Source of the DNA: Microbotryum silenes-acaulis
Taxonomy: Eukaryota; Basidiomycota; Microbotryomycetes; Microbotryales; Microbotryaceae
Reading direction: 5' to 3'
DNA: 32,465 nt
Assembly: GCA_003665825.1 (NCBI GenBank)
Contig: QPFY01000048.1
Location: 1 to 32,465, forward strand
Below are positions 15,681-25,000 of the stretch, piece by piece. Under the pieces are notes generated by a model. That model had not been told where the DNA came from and made no database searches. It was given only the letters and a program-made list of their open reading frames with translations. The stretch's first letter is position 1. Each line of letters starts with the position of its first letter. Position numbers and translations under genes: made by a program.

Positions 15681-18600
15681 AACCCGTCGCCCAGGGTATG
15701 CACGAATGGGATCGAGCCGTCACCGTAGCACCTATCTTATCCGGTTCTGCCCTTGGCTGCAATCACCCTGGGTTGCTCCCCGACGACGAGATCATTGGTC
15801 TCGAGCCGCACAACCCGATGCTCGACGTCGTTGACGATCCGGCCCTCGAGGATTTGTCTGAGTCCGAAGCACGAACACGATTGGCTGCCTTACTCGATAA
15901 ATTTTCTGATGTGTTCGTAGATTCGCTACCGATGGATCGACTCCCACCGTACCGGCCAGTTAACCACGAGATCCCGTTGATCGATCCCACCGAAAAGGTC
16001 AAGCCCCGGGTGTACCCCCTTGCCGACAAATATCGGAGCCAGTGGGCGGAACACTCAGCTAAGTACACTCGTGGTCGATTTTGGGTTTCGGGTCCGATCG
16101 ATTCTGCGGCTCCGGTCTTTGCAATTCCGAAGAAGAACTCCCAGACGGCTCGTTTCGTGATCGACCTCCGCGCGCGCAACAGCAACACCGCCAAGCGTTT
16201 TTCGCCCATCCCGGACATGACCAATGTTCGATACGAGGTGGCTCGATCGCGCTATCGGTCCAAATTCGACGTGGCCGCGGCATTTGAGCAGGTTCGGGTC
16301 ATACCGGAGCACGTCGATCGCACCGGCTTCGCAACGGTGACAGGCACGTACATGTCGCGGGTCATGCAGTTTGGTGACACCAATGCGCCCAATACCCTTA
16401 ACCTCTTGACCTCGGCGATGTTCCAACCGTGTCTCTCGTTCGCCAAGATCTTTTTCGACGATGTTCACGTCCATTCCGATACCCGTCGCGCGCACTTGAG
16501 ACACATCGAGATCCTGCTGATGACCTTGAGACACTACCGGTTCTACTTAGGATCCAAGAAATCCGAGTGGTTCTCAAAGTCGTTGGATTCCTTGGGCACC
16601 ATCATCTCCGACGACGGCATCGAAGTCGACCCCGCCAAGTGGGCGCGTATCCGTCAGTGGCCGATCCCTTGCAACAAGTGCGACATCCAGCGTTTCCTCG
16701 GCACCGTCAATTGGATGCGAGATCACCTATCGCACCTCTCGACGATCTTGGAGCCAATCACCGCGTTGTTGGCGCAATCGACGTCGTGGCGTTGGAACGA
16801 GCGAGAACAGCAGGCTTTCGATACCGTCAAGTCCCTGGTGCCCGCCACCCTACGACCGATCGATGGCGCCAAGGTCACCTCAGGCGAGCACAAGATGTAC
16901 CTGTTCACGGATGCCAGTCGGGTTGGCATTGGCGCTTGTCTGGCGTCCGGTCCCACCCGTTCGCAGGCCGTTCCTACGCGATTCTTTTCCGCTAAGTTCA
17001 ACGGCGCTCAGCTCAACTATCATGTCACTGATAAAGAGTTCTTGGCTGTCGTCTCGGCGTGTCGGGCGTTCGAGCAGCACTTGATCGGTTATCCCTTTGT
17101 CATCGTCACCGACCATCAGGCCCTTCGCACGATAAAAACCCAAAAACTGCGCCAGACGCCTCGGCACATCCGCATGTGTCTCGAACTCAGCCGTTTCGAC
17201 TTCGAATTCGAATTCATCGCGGGCAAAAACAATTCCTTAGCCGATTCGTTGTCGCGTCTGTGGGAGGTCAAGGAGGGTTCACACGAGGATCAGGTCAAGG
17301 AGAATGAGTTGGAGGACATGTTCTTTGATGGAGAACGCCACGAATTCACTACACCCGGTGAGAGCCTCCCCGAGGAACGTCCTCCCACCTCACCATCTCC
17401 CGATCGGTTGCCTCCTGTTGATTTTGCCCTCGGGCCCCAAGGCCAGGATGGTGAGGCAGGTTCTCCCGGATACTACGCGTTCAAGGAGGAATCGCAAGAC
17501 GAGGACGTGAATGGACAGGAATTAGGGAATTTGTTCTTGAAGGAAGAATGCCACGAGTTCACTACGCCCGGTGAGAGCCTCCTCGAGGAACGTCCTTACA
17601 CCTCACCTTCGCACGATCGGTTGCCGGCTGTTGATTGTGCCTTCGGGCCCTGGGGACACGGTTACAATGCAGGCTCTCCCGGTTCCCATCACCTCGCCGA
17701 GAACATAATGGACGCTGTCGACTTGTCTACCGGCCCCCTCTCCCCTCCCATCGCTGTCAATCGAGTTCACGCTATCGCTGCGGCCCCCGCCAACGACCCG
17801 CCCATTCCGGTCGATGCCGACGCCGACGAACTCGATTTGTTGGGAGTCGCCACCGATGAGGTCAATGAAGCCCCTGTAGTCCATCGGCCGCCTGATCCAC
17901 TGCCCCAACCCTTCCTCGACACCATCATCCGAGCATACGCCAACGATTCGCAAGCCCAGGTCATCATTACCGACCCGATATCATGGCCTATGTTTCGGGT
18001 GACCGAGGAAGGGAGGATCTTGCGTGTACATCCAGATGAGTCTCTTTCCCTGTTTGTGCCTCGTGGTCTTGCTACCGGCGTCGTCAACTCCGACAAGGTC
18101 CCTTCGCTGCGCGAGCTTGTGCTTTCGGAGATTCATCAGAGCGTCGGGCACGCTGGACATCGCATCACCTTGGCCGCCATACGTCCTTTGTACTGGTGGT
18201 CGTCCATGTCTGCCGATTGCGCCGAGTTCTGCCGTTCATGCGAAGACTGTGCCCGAGGCAAGGCATCCACTCAAGTCCCCTATGGCCGACTGCATCCGAT
18301 GCCGATCCCTTCGGGTCCTTGGGAACAAGTGGCGATCGACTTCATGACAGGACTGCCTCCGGTCGAGTGCGAAGGAATGATGGTCGCTCAAATCATGGTG
18401 GTCACTGACACTTGGGGAAAAATGGTCCACCTAATTCCCCTCCCAGCCGACGCCGACTCTGAGCTCGTTGCCGACAAGTACTACGCCACTATCTTTCGAC
18501 TGCATGGGACGCCTTCCGCCATCGTTTCCGACCGCGATCCCAAGTTCACCTCGCAGTTTTGGCGGGCATTGCAGGCAAAGGTTGGCGCCGTCTTGCGAAT

Positions 18601-19444
18601 GTCAACCGCGGCACACCCTGAGACGGACGGATTGAGCGAGAACCGAATCAAGATGGTCACCCAAACCCTGCGCATCATGGTGTCGTCAAATCACGAGGCT
18701 TGGGCATCTCGTCTAGTTGAAGCTGAGTTCGCTCTTAACTCTTCTGTTGCTGTGTCCACGTCTCTGTCGGCTTTTGAGGCGACCTACGGCTACCTTCCTC
18801 GACAATGGCCCACCGATTCCTGGCCTGTTTCGGATGTCCCTCGTGCGGAAGCGTTTGCTCGGATCCGACAATTACGGAACCTCGATGTGACGGATGCGAT
18901 CATTGGAGCACGCCTCGACCAGTCATATCAGGCCAACAAGCGTCGACGCCCGGATGACCCCGCCTTTCGGACCGGCAGTTACGTCTACCTTTCGACAAAG
19001 AATCTGGCAGTTCCTGAAGGGATGAAGTCGAAGTTGTTGCCGCGCTACATCGGCCCTTTCTGTATTCGAGCGGCAATTCCGGCAACATCCAGCTACGACC
19101 TCGAGCTCCCTCCAGCGATGTCGCGAGTGCACAATCGCTTCCATGCTCGACTCCTTCGGCCTTACATTGAGAATGATGCTGAAAGGTTCCCTGGGCGTGA
19201 CCCCGCAGTTCTTTTTGTCGAAGATGTAGCCGACGCGGCCGACAACTCTGCGATTCCGGAACGGATTGTTCGCGATCGGCGGAACGCTCGGGGCGCTCGT
19301 TCGTTCTTGGTTCGATGGGTAGGCCGTAACGACACCGACGATACTTGGATGTCGGAGCAGTCCCTTCGCCTGGACCATCCGTCCGTCCTCGACGCCTACT
19401 TTGCGCGCCTCGATCGCTCGAACCGCCGCCTCGTCGCACGGTAG
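15677..19444 (+). CDS. Ty3/Gypsy chromovirus pol, copy 2 (open frame)
   Basis: This is the only uninterrupted pol here; its frame opens within the Copia-B LTR (ATG at 15662) and enters Gypsy sequence at 15677. Reverse transcriptase has its first Asp at 16268 and reads FFDD at 16451-16462 instead of the usual YLDD. RNase H has Asp at 16910, followed by the KE and TDHQ motifs. A linker with a 71-residue tandem repeat begins at 17338. Integrase has H at 18134, CX2C at 18239-18250, and D 18338, D 18530, E 18638 (exact D35E). A chromodomain lies at about 19253-19400, with WMSEQ in place of the usual WEP. Such domains direct integration to modified histones in other chromoviruses. The frame joins the upstream protease in phase once Copia-B is disregarded, so Gag-Pol was a single polyprotein. 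The stop is TAG at 19442. Confidence 0.96.
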   Translation, partial: SQPVAQGMHEWDRAVTVAPILSGSALGCNHPGLLPDDEIIGLEPHNPMLDVVDDPALEDLSESEARTRLAALLDKFSDVFVDSLPMDRLPPYRPVNHEIPLIDPTEKVKPRVYPLADKYRSQWAEHSAKYTRGRFWVSGPIDSAAPVFAIPKKNSQTARFVIDLRARNSNTAKRFSPIPDMTNVRYEVARSRYRSKFDVAAAFEQVRVIPEHVDRTGFATVTGTYMSRVMQFGDTNAPNTLNLLTSAMFQPCLSFAKIFFDDVHVHSDTRRAHLRHIEILLMTLRHYRFYLGSKKSEWFSKSLDSLGTIISDDGIEVDPAKWARIRQWPIPCNKCDIQRFLGTVNWMRDHLSHLSTILEPITALLAQSTSWRWNEREQQAFDTVKSLVPATLRPIDGAKVTSGEHKMYLFTDASRVGIGACLASGPTRSQAVPTRFFSAKFNGAQLNYHVTDKEFLAVVSACRAFEQHLIGYPFVIVTDHQALRTIKTQKLRQTPRHIRMCLELSRFDFEFEFIAGKNNSLADSLSRLWEVKEGSHEDQVKENELEDMFFDGERHEFTTPGESLPEERPPTSPSPDRLPPVDFALGPQGQDGEAGSPGYYAFKEESQDEDVNGQELGNLFLKEECHEFTTPGESLLEERPYTSPSHDRLPAVDCAFGPWGHGYNAGSPGSHHLAENIMDAVDLSTGPLSPPIAVNRVHAIAAAPANDPPIPVDADADELDLLGVATDEVNEAPVVHRPPDPLPQPFLDTIIRAYANDSQAQVIITDPISWPMFRVTEEGRILRVHPDESLSLFVPRGLATGVVNSDKVPSLRELVLSEIHQSVGHAGHRITLAAIRPLYWWSSMSADCAEFCRSCEDCARGKASTQVPYGRLHPMPIPSGPWEQVAIDFMTGLPPVECEGMMVAQIMVVTDTWGKMVHLIPLPADADSELVADKYYATIFRLHGTPSAIVSDRDPKFTSQFWRALQAKVGAVLRMSTAAHPETDGLSENRIKMVTQTLRIMVSSNHEAWASRLVEAEFALNSSVAVSTSLSAFEATYGYLPRQWPTDSWPVSDVPRAEAFARIRQLRNLDVTDAIIGARLDQSYQANKRRRPDDPAFRTGSYVYLSTKNLAVPEGMKSKLLPRYIGPFCIRAAIPATSSYDLELPPAMSRVHNRFHARLLRPYIENDAERFPGRDPAVLFVEDVADAADNSAIPERIVRDRRNARGARSFLVRWVGRNDTDDTWMSEQSLRLDHPSVLDAYFARLDRSNRRLVAR
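17338..17682 (+). repeat. 71-codon tandem duplication in the Gypsy pol linker
   Basis: Two copies are offset by 213 bp and start at 17338 and 17551. Each encodes an acidic, proline-rich block with HEFTTPGES, EERP, TSPS, DRLP and AGSPG. The second unit is partial. The duplication is in phase and is shared by all three pol copies (from 529 and 742 in copy 1, and from 29268 and 29481 in copy 3), so it predates the array. Confidence 0.85.
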
Positions 19445-19454
19445 ACTTCCTTCT

Positions 19455-19464
19455 GGGGGGACAG
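19455..19464 (+). promoter_or_regulatory. Gypsy polypurine tract, copy 2
   Basis: Six G then ACAG, ten bases after the pol stop and directly before TGTCAGG. Confidence 0.7.
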
Positions 19465-19624
19465 TGTCAGGATGACAGCAATACTCGAAGGAAGCCCCCA
19501 AGGCTATATGCGGGTAGAGTTGACTTGACCGGATGCTTGCCTTGTTTCAAGCATCGTCGGCGTGATGGCGTAGGCGTGAGGCGCGTGGGCGCGCACTCGG
19601 TGGTCGAGGGTTCGATGCGCCCAG
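19465..19624 (+). repeat. Gypsy LTR, 5' portion, copy 2
   Basis: The same 160 bases as at 2656-2815, with the terminal palindrome and the 8-bp stem-loop (19532-19555). It is interrupted by the plus-oriented Copia-A LTR. Confidence 0.75.
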
Positions 19625-19953
19625 TGTGAGGAATCCACTCTCCACTCGGGTCAGGACTTAGGCGCGCGGAGCGAGCCGGGCGCATCGGCCCAGGGCTTAG
19701 GCGCGCGGAGCGAGCCGGGCGCATCGGCCCAGGACTTAGGCGCGCGCAGCGAGCCTGGCACATTGGCTCAGCCCCGAGGCTCGCTGGCTGAGGACTTGGA
19801 GCGCGCGGCTCCCTTACTGTTAGATTCCTATTCATCACTCTTGGCTATAACTACATCGCTGACGTAGTAGAGTTGATCGAATAGGTATGTTGAAATGAGA
19901 TTGATCACTCTTGGCTATAACTACATCGCTGACGTAGTAGAGTTGATCGAATA
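19625..19953 (+). repeat. Copia-A LTR, plus orientation, copy 2
   Basis: This 329-bp LTR has three 39-bp units at 19654-19692, 19693-19731 and 19732-19770; the third has diverged. The 54-nt repeats are at 19830-19883 and 19900-19953. Its exact 3' end (GAATA) is fused to truncated Copia-A reverse transcriptase sequence in the opposite orientation. Confidence 0.82.
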
Positions 19954-22900
19954 GAGGGAGCCAATGGCTTGTAGGTACCACGATCGAATGCGCTCCGTTC
20001 CCTGACCCGGAACTGCCGTGAGCGAGAGGCCGGGCGTCATTGGCACCGTAGCGCCGCGTGTCGTGGTGTCGAAGTGAAACCGGGCGAGCACGTCCATGAT
20101 GTAGCGTTCCTGGGATAGGGCAATGGAGCCGTCGTCCAGGCGGCGGATTTGGATGCCGAGGATGTATTCCGCGGGGCCGAGTCGTTTGACGCCGTATCGC
20201 TGTTCGAGGCCGGAGATGACGCGTTCGATCTCGTCGAGGCCGGGGCTGACAATGAGGAGATCGTCGACATACAAGGCGATATAATGGGGCCGTTGCTGAT
20301 CATCAATGTGAGAGTAAATGCAGTGATCAGTGCCCGTTGCCTTGTACCCGAGACTCCTGAGTGATGTGTCAATGTGGCGATTCCAGATGCGACCGGCCTG
20401 CTTGAGACCGTAGATTGAGCGCCGCAGGCGGAGAATCTTATCGCTCGGGAAGTCGAAACCTCGTGGCGTCGTCATCCAGATATCGTGATCGAGCTCGCCG
20501 TGGAGGTAAGCCTTGTCGATGTCGGCCTGATGAACGTGGTAACCGTTGGCAGCGGCGAGGGCAAGGAGGCAGCGAATGGAGGAGAAACGGGCGACGGGTG
20601 CGAAAGTCTCCGAGAAATCGATGCCGTCGCGTTGGCGGTTACCTTGCGCTACAAGGCGTGCCTTGTGCCCCGTGACTTCGCCACGTGCGTCGCGTTTGGT
20701 CTTCCAGACGAACTTGGAGGTGACGATAGTGGCGCCCGGCGGTACGGAGGATCGAGGCTCGATGGTGAACACCTTGAAGTCGTCGCGCATGGCGGTGAAC
20801 TCGGCGGCGGCAGCCTGAGCCCAGATGTCGTGCTCGTCGCTGGACATTGCTTCGCGCCAGGTCTGAGGATCGCTAGTAATCAACTTGACGGGCTCGATGG
20901 CGTCGAGGGTGGGGTCGTCGTCGTCTGTGGCGATGAAGGCGCGGTGGTGGCGAGAGAGGAAATCGATCTCATCAGGGGAGTCGTCATCGGAGGGCTGTTC
21001 AGCGGGGGCAATGGCGGGTGCGGGCGTCACCAGGGTGTCGTCGTCGGATCGATGTACGTCCATCAGGTTGAGGCGAACCGCGGTGTTGGAGTTGAGGAGG
21101 TCAAGCGGGTCGTCCGAGTCATCGAGGGACGGTCCTCCGGCCGAGGACGTGGCGGGCGACGAAAGCGGGACAAGCGACGGGGACGGCGAGGGGCTGATAT
21201 CTGTAGAATTAAGTAAGGATCCGCCAGTGTACCCTGGGGCCACGTCAACGGCGCTCATGGCAGAATCATCAAGAGAGGATGAGACGTCCATGTGCGCCGA
21301 CCTTACTAGTGGGGTCCTCGTCTTGACGGCGGGGGCGGGCGTGTCGGCGGGAATGACGAACTGGCGTTCGGTGTTGTCCGCATCGACGGGCGTGTTGATT
21401 GGGAGGCCGGGGAAGTCGTCGTCGAGGAAGGTGGCATTTCGGCCAATCACAACCTTGTTGGTAGAATGGTCGAAGAAACGGAAAGCCTTGGAGACGAGGT
21501 CGTAACCGGTGAAGATCACGCGCGCGGCCTTGGGGTCGAGCTTGCTGCGAAGGTCCGGCGCGACCGTGAGCCAGGCCGCGCAGCCGAACGGGTGGAGGGC
21601 GGTGGTGGTGGTGCGTTGGCCGTTCCAAACGGATTCTGGAGTCTGTTTGGCCAAAGCTGAGTGTGAGCACCTGTTTTTGCAATAAACGAAGTACGCAGCC
21701 GCTTCATCCCAAAAGGTGGCCGGCAGATGGGAGTCAGCAAGGAGGGCGAGGATGCCCTCGACAATGGAGAGATTGACACGTTCGGCACGACCGTTTTGCT
21801 GAGGTGTGTAGGGAATAGAGTATTGACGACGAATGCCCCTGGACTTGCAGAACTCCGTGAATGCGTTCGATCGGTACTCCCCGCCGTTGTCGGTGCGAAG
21901 GGTTTTTAAACGCGCGTTCGTCTCTAACTCCACTTCGGCGAGCCAAGTCTGGAAGGTCGGGAAGACGTCGCTTTTGTGATCGATCGCGTATGCCCAGAGT
22001 TTGCGAGAGTGGTCGTCAAGAAATGTGACAAGGTAGCGCTTCCCGGTCAAGGACGGAGTGGGGAACGAAAGGACATCGCTGTGCACGAGGCCAAGTCTCT
22101 CGGGGGAATGCGACTCAGAGTCGGGAAAAGGAAGACGGTGGCCTTTGGAACCAAGGCAAGCATTGCAAACAAACTCCTCTACGTCTTTGTCACTGTACCC
22201 GGCCCCAAACCCGTCCAGCAAACCTGCGGCGATCATCTTCTGTATAGAGGATGGGGCAAGATGGCCGAGGCAGCGGTGAAGGGTAAGCAGGGGCACGGTA
22301 GACTCAGAACGCGAGAGAAGGGCAAGCTGCTGACACTTGGTGTGATCCGCGTCCAAAAGGTAGAGACCGTCGTTAACCCTGGTACCGTGAGCAATGGCCT
22401 GGCCGTCCTTGGCGATGTCGATGCCGTCGCTGGTGAAGGCGAGTCGAACGCGGTCGGTGTCGCAGAGGCGAGAGACAGAAAGGAGGTTGACGTGGAGGCC
22501 CGGCGTGTGCAGAACGCCACGCAGCGTGATCGGATGTCCGGTCTTGGCAACGAACGCTACGTCCCCCATGCCGATGGCCGTGATACCGCAGGCAATGCCG
22601 CCGATCTTGGTGTGCGCCGTCTGGCAATAAGCCGTGAATAGAGAACGATTGGCGACCATGTGTGCCGTGGCGCCCGAGTCGACTACAAAGGCGTCAGTTG
22701 GGAGTTGCCGGCGAGCGAACAGGCAGGAGGCGAAATAGCCGACGTTAGGCTGTTGAGCGGCGGGGAGAGACATGTCGTCCTGGTTGTCGTCGCCGGTGTG
22801 TTTCTGTTCGCCCCGGTGCTTGCAGTCGAGGGCCCAGTGACCTTTCTTGTGGCAGCGGCGGCAGGGGCCGGCGGGCGGGTGTGTCGCCCGTGAGGTGCAG

Positions 22901-23728
22901 TCGCGCAGACGGTGGCCGGGGGCGCGGCAGGCGGGACAAGGGGAGGCGGTGGCGAGCATGGCCGAGTGCGATGACGAGAGTCCCGCCGAGCGAAGCTGGA
23001 TGCGAATGCGGTCCGTCAGCGTCGTGAGTTCCGGGAGGTCGCGTTGGTTGCGCTGCTCGTCCGTGAACGTGAGTCGGAAGCTGTCAAGGCAGGGTGGGAC
23101 CATGGCGAGCACGTCGTTGAGCGAGGTTTTGGCGTCGCGGATTTCCTGCGCGATCGACATGTATTCACGGAGCCACGTGTCGTACGCCTCGACGGAGGCA
23201 GGCATCTTCCTGAAGTCCCAAAGGCGGGCGAACAACTCGAGGGTGCGAGTGGCGTCGTCCGGTGCGAAACGAGCCTTGAGTGCGGCGAAGATGCGTGGTG
23301 CCGACAGGTCGTCGCTGGGGATGGTGTCGAGGGTGGCTGAGACGTCGGCTGAGTCGATCGAGCCAACGATGATTTCACGCGCGGCGTCGTCACGGGCGGC
23401 AAGCTGGTCGGCCGTCCACGTCGGGGAATGACACCGTCAAGAACGTAACCACGGACTTGATTTGGAAGCGCGAGACAGAGTTGACGTAACCAGTTCGTAA
23501 ACAACTTAGGCCCGTCAAGGCGAGCGTGCTTGGGGAACACGACTTTTGATGCGGTGGCGGTGTTTGCCTGCGTGGCAGTGACGGGCGGGGTGGCGGCGGC
23601 GGCGGCAGGGGCTGTGAGGCCTGTAGAGCGGCAAGCTGTGCCTGTAGCGTGGCGATTTGCACGCTGATCGAAGGGTCAGGGGAGCTGATGTCCCTGGGGG
23701 GCGAAGGCGGGGCGGGGGAGCTGTCCAT
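19954..23728 (-). pseudogene. Copia-A gag-pol, copy 2 (truncated; gag frameshifted)
   Basis: The gag ATG is probably at 23728. Two gag frameshifts are inferred from comparison with Copia-B, near 23625 (before the GLTAP segment) and near 23428 (after GVIP). From about 23427 the frame is open to the junction at 19954. It encodes two CCHC knuckles near 22822-22938, DSGA protease at about 22680, integrase with HHCC and D,D,E motifs, and reverse transcriptase with YVDD. The last Copia residues are GSL; the frame then reads ten residues of LTR and stops at 19921. The end of reverse transcriptase and all of RNase H are missing, so the element cannot be autonomous. This is the best Copia-A copy in the window. 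Confidence 0.92.
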
Positions 23729-23808
23729 GCTGCGATGGTGCGATGGGCTGGGCGGCTCGAGTGGCTGGGCTCGAGGGAAAAATTGCAAGCGGCGGGGCTG
23801 GTGGCTCG

Positions 23809-23821
23809 TGGGCTTATAACC
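23809..23821 (-). promoter_or_regulatory. Copia-A primer-binding site, copy 2
   Basis: GGTTATAAGCCCA on the minus strand, directly after the 5' LTR. It is identical to copy 1 and one base different from Copia-B. Confidence 0.6.
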
Positions 23822-24052
23822 TATTCGATCAACTCTACTACGTCAGCAATGTAGTTATAGCCAAGAGTGATGAATCGTCATTTCAACATACCTATTCGAT
23901 CAACTCTACTACGTCAGCAATGTAGTTATAGCCAAGAGTGATGAATAGGAATCTAACAGTAAGGGATCCGCGCGCCCCAAGTCCTGGGCCGACGCGCCCG
24001 GCTCGCTCCGCGCGCCTAAGTCCTGACCCGAGCGGAGAGTGGATTCCTCACA
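23822..24052 (-). repeat. Copia-A 5' LTR, minus orientation, copy 2
   Basis: This 231-bp LTR has 54-nt repeats at 23822-23875 and 23893-23946 with a 17-nt spacer. Both repeats carry the base T (element sense) in ACATTGCTG, whereas both repeats of the inverted LTR at 19625 carry C. It has only one 39-bp U3 unit. Confidence 0.83.
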
Positions 24053-24089
24053 TTGGGGGCTTCCTTCGAGTATTGCTGTCATCCTGACA
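24053..24089 (-). repeat. Inverted fragment of Gypsy LTR start, copy 2
   Basis: Reverse complement of 19465-19501, lying between the Copia-A LTR and the Copia-C LTR fragment, as in copy 1. Confidence 0.75.
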
Positions 24090-24371
24090 CCCGCGCTGGG
24101 ATAGGCCCAGGCGCGGGTGAAATCGCTGGCGCGCTAAGGCAGTCGCGCGCGTCTAAGTCCCCTCCGCAAGGGGGCGGGCTAGCGGGCGCGCGCAACGACC
24201 GAGGCGCCCCTGTCGAGCTGAGAGTGGACTCTTCACACCCCCCCCACGCGAATGCGAGGCAGACCCAAGCCGCGGGTGTCGAGTGCGAAGGCCGAGGGCG
24301 TGGCAGTGCGTCGAGAACACCTTAGGGCCGAGAGCCTTGGTGAAGATGTCGGCCACCATGTCGCTAGTTCC
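24090..24371 (-). mobile_element. Copia-C 3' fragment, copy 2
   Basis: Partial LTR 24090-24237 (TGTGAAGAG start on the minus strand), an eight-G polypurine tract at 24238-24245, and the pol C terminus to 24371. It resembles the corresponding part of Copia-B but has its own substitutions, so it is a separate, older insertion. Both outer ends are truncated. Confidence 0.8.
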
Positions 24372-24536
24372 TGTTAAAAGTAGGCTGCAGGACCTTGGGA
24401 GGTTGGTGTAGCGACCGCTAGGGCTACTGTAGGAGCGTCGACGTGGCAGGGTTGCGACGGACGGTCCGGGCGGAGAGGTCGTGCGGCGGCACAGGCGCGG
24501 TCTGACGAGACGAACGCGGTGCGGCTGGACGATCTG

Positions 24537-24586
24537 TTCTCTACCGAAGATTAGCGGTCTAGCTAATGTTGGGAAGCGGTAGAGAA
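24537..24586 (+). other. Nested hairpin upstream of gag
   Basis: The outer stem TTCTCTACCG pairs perfectly with CGGTAGAGAA. Inside it, ATTAGC pairs with GCTAAT. It is identical in copy 1 (7700-7749). It may be an RNA structure in the element leader or LTR. Confidence 0.6.
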
Positions 24587-24665
24587 GAGGAAGAGAGGCG
24601 CGAGGGCGCGCAAGTCGGGTGAGGTTCCAGCAAAGGGCCGCGCTAAGACAAACTGGGCTAACACA

Positions 24666-24860
24666 ATGCGAAGCTTCAAGACCGAACTCCAAGTGGACCA
24701 TCGAGGCTCTGAGGGATGCCGTGTTGGACGACGGACACGAGGGGAAACTTATCTACACGATCCAGAGTTGTTGAGTGAGGCGATCCGTGACGACAGGCTT
24801 CAGGTTGCGAACCGCGGGCATCATGAGTGGGCGATGTTCTGCATGGCCGATGGGTCATGA
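24666..24860 (+). other. Small conserved frame upstream of gag (unknown)
   Basis: A 64-codon frame from ATG to TGA, with the same sequence in copy 1 (7827-8021). I recognise no domain. Another frame over the same bases is also open and contains [19 protein letters not shown], which looks equally protein-like. Either could be a decayed N-terminal gag piece or chance. Confidence 0.25.
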
Positions 24861-25000
24861 GGTCGGCGGTGGCAAACTGGCTGTGGCGAGGCGGAGGCGT
24901 TGGCTCGGCTAGGCTGGAGAGTGCGGACTGACTAAGTCCCGGCGTGGAGGCGGCGGCGCGCGAGCGTGAGTTGAGCAGGCTGGCGCGGAGGCGGAGACAA

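Noticed and set aside
19884..19899. GTATGT...AG between the 54-nt repeats as a mini-intron
   Set aside because: The spacer is 16 nt, far too short for a spliceosomal intron, and has no branch site.
20485..21216. 243-codon plus-strand frame (also at 3676-4407)
   Set aside because: It lies antisense to Copia-A reverse transcriptase and its linker, is compositionally biased and has no domain. It is a shadow of the real frame.
23822..23946. Repeat-spacer-repeat pattern resembling a tiny CRISPR array
   Set aside because: There are only two 54-nt repeats with a 15-17-nt spacer, always at LTR ends of Copia elements in a eukaryotic context, with no cas genes. They are LTR-internal duplications.
19625..24052. 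Copia-A inverted LTRs as the product of one self-integration event
   Set aside because: The two LTRs differ in 39-bp unit number and at several bases, whereas LTRs from a single cDNA should be identical.
19625..24052. DNA transposon with long terminal inverted repeats
   Set aside because: The inverted ends are Copia LTRs, the body encodes retrotransposon gag-pol, and no target duplication flanks the pair.
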